Part shown: positions 1-4,426 of the stretch, in pieces | Numbering within the stretch: the stretch's first letter is position 1 | Layout: each line of letters begins with the position of its first letter | DNA from: UBA12068 sp038318455 | GTDB taxonomy: Bacteria; Patescibacteriota; Minisyncoccia; Moranbacterales; GWC2-37-73 | Assembly (NCBI GenBank): GCA_038318455.1 | Contig: JBBQCF010000048.1 | Span: forward strand, 1 to 6,056 | Length of the DNA: 6,056 bases | Direction of reading: 5' to 3' | Program-made: the position numbers and the translations under genes | The notes under the pieces: model-generated | Databases searched by the model: none | What the model saw: only the letters and a program-made list of their open reading frames with translations | What the model was told of the DNA's origin: nothing

Positions 1-5
1 AAAAT

Positions 6-33
6 AAAACACTCGATTTTCATCGAGTGTTTT
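6..33. terminator. Bidirectional intrinsic terminator downstream of gpmI
   Basis: A perfect 12-bp stem (6-17 AAAACACTCGAT pairing with 22-33 ATCGAGTGTTTT) closes a four-base loop at 18-21. Read on the minus strand it is followed by a T-rich tail (TTTTATTTT), as expected for a terminator 19 bases beyond the gpmI stop. Read on the plus strand it is also followed by T residues, so it probably also ends transcription of a gene arriving from the left of the window. The structure is seen directly; termination is inferred. Confidence 0.9.
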
Positions 34-51
34 TGGTAAAGTATATTTTTA

Positions 52-1617
52 TTATTTAAGCATTGGCAATAATGTTTCGCCATTCATGTCAGCTGGCTTT
101 TGAATACCAAGCAGATCGAGTACGGTAGGCGCAATGTCACTAAGTAATCCACCGACTTCACTTTGCTGGCGAACAATTTCTTCAGATTTTTTTTCGCGAT
201 GATTGTCAGCAGCAATAAACCAAAGTGGGACAGGATTGGAAGAATGTTCCGTATCAATTTGTCCTGTGCGATAATTCTTGATGTCTTCGACATTGCCATG
301 ATCAGCAGTGATGAATAAACAGCCACCTTTTTTCAGTACAGCTGGTATTAGTAGCGCCAGTTGTTTGTCAATTGTTTGCACTGCAACAACGCAAGCTTCT
401 GGGTTTCCAGTGTGACCGACCATGTCAGCATTAGCATAATTTGCTAAAATAAAATCATATTTTTCTTCTTCAACTGCGGCAATTATTTTTTCAGTGACCA
501 ATGCAGCACTCATTTCGGGTGCTTCATCAAATTTAGAAACAGAAGGTGATGGAATCAAGATGCGATCTTCTCCTGGCCAAGGCTCTTCTTTGCCTCCATT
601 GAAAAAATATGTCACATGAGCATATTTTTCAGTTTCTGCAATGCGAAGTTGTCTAAGTTTGTTTTCGCTAAGAATTTGACCTAGTCCACCTTCAAGTGTT
701 ATTGGCGGAAAAGCGATGCTGACTGGAAGATCTTTTTCATATTCAACTAGGGTCACGAAATCAATGTCCAAGCGTTCACGTTTGAAATTTTCAAAACCAG
801 GCAAAACAAAAGCCTTGGTTATTTCTCTTGCACGATCTTCTCTAAAATTGAAAAATATTACAGAGTCTCCATTTTGAACTGTGGCCACAGGCTTACCATC
901 TTCCATTAAAACTACTGGTTCAATATATTCGTCTGTTATTTCTGTAGCATAAGAATCTTGCAAGGCTTTCATCGGATCTGTGGCTGGGGTGCCTTTTCCT
1001 TCAGTCATCAGGCGATAAGCTTTCTCAACGCGGTCCCAGTTGTTATTTCTGTCCATTCCCCAATTTCGCCCGCTAAGGGTGGCAATTTTTCCAACACCAA
1101 TAGATTTGATATGGTTTTGTAGATCTTGAATAGTCTTGGTACCTGAAGTTTGAGGTGAGTCTCTTCCATCAGTAAATCCATGAATAAAGACTTTGGTGAG
1201 GCCTTTTTCTTTGGCCATCTCCAAAGTAGCAAAAAGATGTTCCATATAGGAATGCACACTTCCTTGCCCAATAAGACCCATCAGATGAAGGGAGGAATCT
1301 TTTTCCTTGGCAGAGTTCATTGTTTTTGAAAGAGCCTCATTTTGAAAGAAGCTGTGGTCCTGAATTGAAAGTGTGATGCGTGGCAAATTTTGATATACAA
1401 TTTTACCAGCACCAATCGCCATATGGCCAACTTCACTATTGCCTGACTCTCCCCAAAAAAGTCCCACAGAAATGCCAGAGGCTTGCAAGGTGGTCATGGG
1501 ATAATATCGATCTAGTTTTTCAATGGTCGGCAAAGGCGTCTCTTTGAGCACATTTCCTTTACTGTTGTTGCTTATTCCCCAACCATCTAATACGATAACT
1601 AATATTGGTCTATACAT
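52..1617 (-). CDS. gpmI: 2,3-bisphosphoglycerate-independent phosphoglycerate mutase (EC 5.4.2.12)
   Basis: A complete 521-residue enzyme that interconverts 3- and 2-phosphoglycerate in lower glycolysis/gluconeogenesis in the cytoplasm, using a phosphoserine intermediate and two metal ions, typically Mn2+. It belongs to the alkaline-phosphatase superfamily and is slightly longer than the usual ~510 residues. Visible landmarks: the N-terminal metal motif VIVLDGWG (D11); catalytic S61 in GNSEVGH; substrate-pocket H122, D150-G-R-D153, R184 in GRNWGMDR with R190, and R259/R262 in FNFREDR; K331; the second half of the metal site, D398 and H402 in NADMVGH, D439-H440 in TADHGN, and H458 in EHSSNPVP. 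The C-terminal SDIAPTVLDLLGI signature is intact. All family catalytic residues appear present, so it should be active. The segment before the catalytic Ser reads LFWGES where the Bacillus enzyme has LPEGQM. The ATG at 1617 is the only start that keeps the conserved N-terminus. No Shine-Dalgarno is visible before it; the preceding bases are A-rich. It is divergent from rny. Confidence 0.97.
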   Translation of the reverse strand: MYRPILVIVLDGWGISNNSKGNVLKETPLPTIEKLDRYYPMTTLQASGISVGLFWGESGNSEVGHMAIGAGKIVYQNLPRITLSIQDHSFFQNEALSKTMNSAKEKDSSLHLMGLIGQGSVHSYMEHLFATLEMAKEKGLTKVFIHGFTDGRDSPQTSGTKTIQDLQNHIKSIGVGKIATLSGRNWGMDRNNNWDRVEKAYRLMTEGKGTPATDPMKALQDSYATEITDEYIEPVVLMEDGKPVATVQNGDSVIFFNFREDRAREITKAFVLPGFENFKRERLDIDFVTLVEYEKDLPVSIAFPPITLEGGLGQILSENKLRQLRIAETEKYAHVTYFFNGGKEEPWPGEDRILIPSPSVSKFDEAPEMSAALVTEKIIAAVEEEKYDFILANYANADMVGHTGNPEACVVAVQTIDKQLALLIPAVLKKGGCLFITADHGNVEDIKNYRTGQIDTEHSSNPVPLWFIAADNHREKKSEEIVRQQSEVGGLLSDIAPTVLDLLGIQKPADMNGETLLPMLK

Positions 1618-1628
1618 AGTTTTATTTT

Positions 1629-1634
1629 TTTATA
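1629..1634 (-). promoter_or_regulatory. Possible second -10 box close to gpmI start
   Basis: Read on the minus strand, TATAAA lies 11 bases before the gpmI ATG. Transcription from it would begin only a few bases before the start codon, giving a nearly leaderless message, which would fit the absence of a Shine-Dalgarno. No convincing -35 lies 16-18 bases upstream and the surroundings are very AT-rich, so this is a weak alternative to the promoter at 1688-1716. Confidence 0.25.
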
Positions 1635-1653
1635 TTTAATGCGAATTTTGTTT

Positions 1654-1677
1654 GTATGTTTACATGTTGGTATGTTT
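1654..1677. repeat. Three tandem 8-bp units in the gpmI leader
   Basis: On the plus strand the bases read GTATGTTT, ACATGTTG, GTATGTTT: three contiguous 8-bp units, the outer two identical and the middle one sharing the core ATGTT. On the gpmI transcript this gives AAACATAC, CAACATGT, AAACATAC. It falls just downstream of the predicted transcription start of gpmI (about 1681), a position suited to an operator or an RNA-binding site. The repeat is seen directly; any regulatory role is inferred. Confidence 0.45.
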
Positions 1678-1687
1678 TGGTGACTTA

Positions 1688-1716
1688 AGTGTACCATTTA
1701 TCAAGTGCTTTGACAA
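1688..1716 (-). promoter_or_regulatory. Predicted promoter of gpmI
   Basis: On the minus strand TTGTCA (1716-1711) is separated by 17 bases from TACACT (1693-1688), and the -10 is preceded by TGG, giving an extended -10 (TGnTACACT). Five of six -35 bases and four of six -10 bases match the sigma-70 consensus. The start would be near 1681, leaving a leader of about 64 bases before the gpmI ATG. Its -35 overlaps the -35 of the rny promoter on the other strand. Confidence 0.6.
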
Positions 1717-1738
1717 AAATCATTTCTGCTTGTACTAT
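1710..1738 (+). promoter_or_regulatory. Predicted promoter of rny
   Basis: A perfect TTGACA (1710-1715) is followed after 17 bases by TACTAT (1733-1738, four of six consensus bases). Transcription would start near 1745, giving a leader of about 250 bases before the rny ATG. A weaker candidate, TTGGCT (1850-1855), 17 bases, TATTCT (1873-1878), lies inside that leader and could supply a shorter transcript. The -35 box is shared with the divergent gpmI promoter. Confidence 0.55.
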
Positions 1739-1996
1739 TATGTGGCAGATAAACAATAAAATTTGATCGGTTCGATTTGATTACTTTCGCGCATTTAGCT
1801 GAATAAACCTAGTATCGAAATATTTTTCTAGCCTTAATAATAAAATTATTTGGCTAATATCAGGGTAAAAGCTATTCTTACATTATTATGAAGCTTATTA
1901 TTACTTGCAATATATCTAAAATCTTACAGTCTTAGAGCGAAAAAAAGCTTTCTTTTAGTGTGTGCGACAAAATCAGACGAGACGAATAAAAACGAA
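1739..1996 (+). other. Long AT-rich leader region of rny
   Basis: About 250 bases without a convincing gene lie between the predicted rny promoter and the rny start. The region holds one clear hairpin (1829-1856), a 15-codon reading frame (1888-1935) with no well-placed ribosome-binding site, and a weak second promoter candidate (1850-1878). No riboswitch class was recognised. Neither the GTG at 1958 nor the ATG at 1997 has a Shine-Dalgarno in front of it. Confidence 0.5.
1829..1856 (+). other. Hairpin in the rny leader
   Basis: TAGCC (1829-1833) pairs with GGCTA (1852-1856), and inside it AATAAT (1836-1841) pairs with ATTATT (1845-1850) around an AAA loop, with a small asymmetric internal loop (TT opposite T) between the two stems. 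No T run follows, so it does not look like a terminator. It could be a stabilising or processing element in the message; that is inference. Confidence 0.4.
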
Positions 1997-3517
1997 ATGG
2001 CAACTTTATTATTAGTGAGCCTTAGTCTCCTTATTGGTGGAGGCGTTGGATATGTCACTAGACAATCAATAGCGCGAAGGCGTCTTGATACAGCAGAAGG
2101 ACAAATTGAAAAATTAACTGAAGATTCAGAGAAAAAAGCTCGGGAGCTTGTTCTGGATGCAAAAAACAAAGCAGTTGAAATCTTAGAAGAGGCTAAGAAA
2201 AAAGAAAAAGAAAGAGAAGATACAATTGTTAGAAGTGAACAACGTCTTGAAAAGCGGGAAGTTTCACTTGAACAAAAAACTGAAGAAGTGGAAAATAACA
2301 AAAAAATTCTTGAACAAAAAGTTGAGGAAGTTCGAAAAATCAAACTTGAAGCTGAAGATGCTCGCACGCGAGAATTGGAAAGATTGGAAAAAATCGCTGG
2401 TCTTTCAAAGGAACAAGCTAAAACAATCTTACTGCAACTTACTGAAGAAGAAAATCGCGACGCAATAGCACAGCGTATAGCCAAGATCGAAAGACAAGGT
2501 GTAGAAGAAATTGAAAAGAGAGCTAAAAACATCATGACTAGCGTTATTCAAAAATATGCTGGTTCTCATGCAGCTGAAGTTGTGACCACGACTGTTTCAA
2601 TTCCATCTGATGAAGTGAAAGGACGAATTATTGGACGCGAAGGACGAAATATCAAGGCGCTTGAAAAACTTACTGGTGTGGAAATTATTGTTGATGACAC
2701 CCCAGAAGCAGTAGTGATTTCAGGTTTTGATCCAGTGCGCAGGGAAATCGCGCGCATCACTTTGGAAAAACTGATTGGTGACGGGCGTATTCATCCAACT
2801 CGAATTGAAGAAGCTGTTGAATTTGCTAAGAAAGAAATTGATAACAAGATTAAAGAAGCAGGAGAAGCTGCTGTATATGATTTGGGAATTGCTGGACTTG
2901 AACCAAAATTAGTATATCTTTTAGGTAGACTTCGTTATCGTACAAGTTTTGGCCAAAATGTCCTGCTTCATTCTTTGGAAGTGGCTCATCTTTCAGGAGC
3001 GCTTGCTGCTGAACTTGGAGCTGATGTTGCTGTTGCCAAGAAAGCTGGACTTCTGCATGACATTGGAAAAGCAGTTGACCATGAAATCCAAGGAACACAT
3101 GTGGAAATCGGGATGAAAATCATGGAAAAATTCAACATGCCAAAAGAAGTTATTGATGCGATGAAATCTCATCATGAAGATTATCCATTTGAAACTCCGG
3201 AATCTTTTATCATTGCAGCTGCTGATGCAATCTCTGCAAGTCGTCCTGGCGCAAGAAAAGACACACTGGAGAAGTATTTGAAGAGACTTGAAGAATTGGA
3301 AACAACAGCTAATTCTTTTGCTGGTGTGGAAAGAACATATGCTATTCAAGCTGGACGAGAAATTCGTGTGTTTGTGAAACCTGAAGAAATTGATGATTTG
3401 GGAGCGTTGAAATTGGCGAGAGAAATTGCTGATAGGATAGAACAAGATTTGAAATATCCCGGAGAGATTAAGGTTAATGTTCTGCGCGAAACAAGGTCAG
3501 TTGAATATGCACGCTAG
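1997..3517 (+). CDS. rny: Ribonuclease Y
   Basis: A complete 506-residue RNase Y, the membrane-bound endoribonuclease that starts mRNA decay in many bacteria lacking RNase E. Domain order, numbered from the ATG: a transmembrane helix at about 3-20; a long charged coiled coil at about 24-195, rich in Glu/Lys/Arg; a KH RNA-binding domain with the loop GRIIGREG at 209-216; and a metal-dependent HD phosphohydrolase domain with H325 (LLHS), the HD pair H354-D355 in LLHDIGK, H392-H393 (SHHED) and D410 in the ADAISASRPGAR motif. The C-terminus ends in the family-typical SVEYAR. Bacillus subtilis RNase Y is about 520 residues, so this is full length. A GTG at 1958 would add 13 polar residues before the membrane helix. 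I prefer the ATG at 1997 because it places the helix at the extreme N-terminus as in the family, but neither start has a Shine-Dalgarno. It lies head to head with gpmI, and no clear T-run terminator follows. Confidence 0.96.
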   Translation: MATLLLVSLSLLIGGGVGYVTRQSIARRRLDTAEGQIEKLTEDSEKKARELVLDAKNKAVEILEEAKKKEKEREDTIVRSEQRLEKREVSLEQKTEEVENNKKILEQKVEEVRKIKLEAEDARTRELERLEKIAGLSKEQAKTILLQLTEEENRDAIAQRIAKIERQGVEEIEKRAKNIMTSVIQKYAGSHAAEVVTTTVSIPSDEVKGRIIGREGRNIKALEKLTGVEIIVDDTPEAVVISGFDPVRREIARITLEKLIGDGRIHPTRIEEAVEFAKKEIDNKIKEAGEAAVYDLGIAGLEPKLVYLLGRLRYRTSFGQNVLLHSLEVAHLSGALAAELGADVAVAKKAGLLHDIGKAVDHEIQGTHVEIGMKIMEKFNMPKEVIDAMKSHHEDYPFETPESFIIAAADAISASRPGARKDTLEKYLKRLEELETTANSFAGVERTYAIQAGREIRVFVKPEEIDDLGALKLAREIADRIEQDLKYPGEIKVNVLRETRSVEYAR

Positions 3518-3521
3518 GAGC

Positions 3522-3602
3522 GTAATTTGAAATTTAAAATTTGAAATGAAATCAGGATTCTATAATGTTTTAGATTGAAATTAATTAAAAATTTTAAATT
3601 AC
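3522..3602. repeat. Long inverted repeat after rny, with short direct repeats
   Basis: GTAATTTGAAATTT (3522-3535) pairs with AAATTTTAAATTAC (3589-3602): 14 positions, 13 Watson-Crick and one G-U when read as RNA, around a 53-base loop. The left arm also overlaps a direct repeat of AATTTGAAAT at 3524-3533 and 3538-3547. The left arm begins five bases after the rny stop. The sequence is almost pure A and T, so part of the match could be chance. It might shield the rny 3' end or be a small AT-rich repeat family. Confidence 0.4.
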
Positions 3603-3614
3603 AAATTGAAAATT

Positions 3615-3631
3615 CCAGAGCGAAGCTCTGG
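3615..3631. other. Compact 7-bp hairpin with GAA loop (GCGAAGC core)
   Basis: CCAGAGC (3615-3621) pairs perfectly with GCTCTGG (3625-3631) around a GAA triloop. The core GCGAAGC is a known exceptionally stable mini-hairpin in single-stranded DNA. No T run follows on the plus strand, so it is a poor intrinsic terminator for rny. On the minus strand the tail AATTTTC is only weakly T-rich. It sits upstream of the HU promoter region and is the only GC-rich patch in this spacer. Confidence 0.5.
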
Positions 3632-3646
3632 GTGTGTATAACTGAT

Positions 3647-3676
3647 TTGCTTTATCTGGGCGAAAAATAGTACAAT
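3647..3676 (+). promoter_or_regulatory. Probable promoter of the HU gene
   Basis: TACAAT (3671-3676, five of six consensus bases) lies 18 bases after TTGCTT (3647-3652, three of six). A start near 3683 would give a leader of about 40 bases. The -10 is good and the -35 weak. A consensus TATAAT also occurs at 3561-3566 without a matching -35. Confidence 0.45.
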
Positions 3677-3704
3677 GGTTGGAGTAAGGATAAAAACTTA
3701 AAAT

Positions 3705-3717
3705 AGAAAGGATGGTG
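3705..3717 (+). promoter_or_regulatory. Ribosome-binding site of the HU gene
   Basis: The purine-rich stretch AGAAAGGATGGTG precedes the ATG at 3724, with its GGTG end six bases from the start codon. An in-frame ATG at 3712 lies inside this stretch and would add four residues (MVNT), but using it would sacrifice the ribosome-binding site. This favours 3724, which also gives the usual HU N-terminus. Confidence 0.6.
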
Positions 3718-3723
3718 AATACT

Positions 3724-4005
3724 ATGGCTAATGTAAACAAAGACGCTCTCGTTGACGCAATTTCATCAAAGACTGATCTTTCAAAAAAAGATGTTGAAAT
3801 GGTTATTGAATCTCTTATGGAGAAAATAACTGAAGAAATTAGAACAGGAAATAAGGTAACTTTGACTGGATTCGGAACTTTCAAGACTTCAGCTCGCGCT
3901 GCTCGTGAAGGAATCAATCCTCAAACCAAAGCTAAAATCCAAATCCCTGCAATGACAGTACCAAAATTCACTGCTGGAAAAGCATTGAAAGAGGCTGTTA
4001 AATAG
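3724..4005 (+). CDS. HU/IHF-family histone-like DNA-binding protein
   Basis: A complete 93-residue HU-type protein; HU usually has about 90 residues. It forms dimers that bend and compact DNA in the nucleoid without strong sequence specificity. Visible features: an N-terminal helix pair (NKDALVDAI and SKKDVEMVIESLMEKI), the turn GFGTF at 49-53 that leads into the beta arms, and the family signature R58-x-x-R61-x-G63-x-N65-P66-Q67-T68, in which P66 is the residue that wedges between base pairs. The C-terminal helix begins FTAGKALKEAVK, as in HU. The residue before the arm proline motif is Ile (GINPQT) where HU usually has Arg (GRNPQT), a modest departure. IHF cannot be formally excluded, but the sequence reads as HU. 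It is followed by a strong terminator at 4058-4082 and is probably expressed from its own promoter, perhaps also by read-through from rny. Confidence 0.95.
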   Translation: MANVNKDALVDAISSKTDLSKKDVEMVIESLMEKITEEIRTGNKVTLTGFGTFKTSARAAREGINPQTKAKIQIPAMTVPKFTAGKALKEAVK

Positions 4006-4057
4006 ATCCCACTTTATTGAAATATATTTTTTTGAATATATCCCAAAAGATGGAAAT

Positions 4058-4082
4058 AAAACCCGCTCAAAAGGCGGGTTTT
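4058..4082. terminator. Bidirectional terminator between HU and the convergent operon
   Basis: AAAACCCGC (4058-4066) pairs with GCGGGTTTT (4074-4082) in a perfect 9-bp stem with a seven-base loop. On the plus strand the stem ends in a T run that serves the HU gene. On the minus strand the same stem ends in TTTTATTT and serves the two-gene operon whose last stop is at 4106. One hairpin thus closes both converging transcription units. Confidence 0.92.
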
Positions 4083-4105
4083 ATTGTGGATATTTTTTAT
4101 AGCAC

Positions 4106-4426
4106 TTATTCTTCTTCGTTTTCTTTTTCCCCGTCTAGCTTTCTGGCGATATCTCTCATGAGCAGCACACCAATCAAAAAGCAAAGCGTAAATAGCATCC
4201 TAAGTATTTTAATCGCAAGTGCTATATAAAGAATATTATCTAATGGATAATAGAGATTTGTTATTTCTGCCACAAAAAGCAAAATAATAGCGACTAGAAA
4301 AAATTTGTAAGAAATATCTAGCTCTTTTTCTACTCTCCAAACAACACCAGCAGTATAAATAATAGAGAGAAGCAGGGCAATAATGGTGATAGCATTTACA
4401 ATAAACATAATATTTTGAGTACTCAT
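4106..4426 (-). CDS. Small three-helix membrane protein, unknown function
   Basis: I do not recognise a family. The 106-residue protein is strongly hydrophobic, with helices at about 6-30, 42-60 and 64-90. The loop at 31-41 (RVEKELDISYK) carries charges and the loop at 60-63 is short. The tail from 91 to 106 begins basic (RDIARK) and ends strongly acidic (EKENEEE). By the positive-inside rule the likely topology is N-terminus outside and C-terminus in the cytoplasm. There is no enzyme motif. Its ATG overlaps the TGA of the upstream surface-protein gene by four bases (ATGA), and it has a perfect AAGGAGG seven bases before the start, so it is translationally coupled to that gene and probably works with it at the membrane. 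A bidirectional terminator follows 24 bases after its stop. Confidence 0.85.
   Translation of the reverse strand: MSTQNIMFIVNAITIIALLLSIIYTAGVVWRVEKELDISYKFFLVAIILLFVAEITNLYYPLDNILYIALAIKILRMLFTLCFLIGVLLMRDIARKLDGEKENEEE

Noticed and set aside
1008..1271. 87-codon minus-strand frame inside gpmI
   Set aside because: It is a shifted frame on the same strand as gpmI, whose own frame is intact with all catalytic residues.
1958..1996. GTG start giving RNase Y 13 extra N-terminal residues
   Set aside because: The extension (MCATKSDETNKNE) is polar, precedes the membrane helix, has no Shine-Dalgarno and departs from the family's usual N-terminus. It is kept only as an alternative.
1924..2535. 203-codon Ser/Phe-rich open frame on the minus strand opposite the start of rny
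   Set aside because: It is the antisense shadow of the Glu/Lys-rich RNase Y coiled coil, since GAA/AAA codons read backwards give TTC/TTT. It has a low-complexity product and no family resemblance.
2993..3445. 150-codon minus-strand frame within rny
   Set aside because: It lies opposite the intact HD domain of RNase Y. Its His/Phe/Ser-rich product has no recognisable domain and it has no promoter or ribosome-binding site.
3561..3566. Perfect TATAAT in the rny-HU spacer
   Set aside because: No -35 at a usable distance and no extended -10 TG. In such AT-rich sequence a lone TATAAT is expected by chance.
3594..3917. 107-codon minus-strand frame over the HU gene and its upstream region
   Set aside because: It overlaps the well-supported HU gene on the opposite strand and is an antisense shadow.
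4017..4229. 70-codon plus-strand frame after HU
   Set aside because: It runs through the bidirectional terminator and then opposite the small membrane protein. It has no ribosome-binding site and is an antisense shadow.
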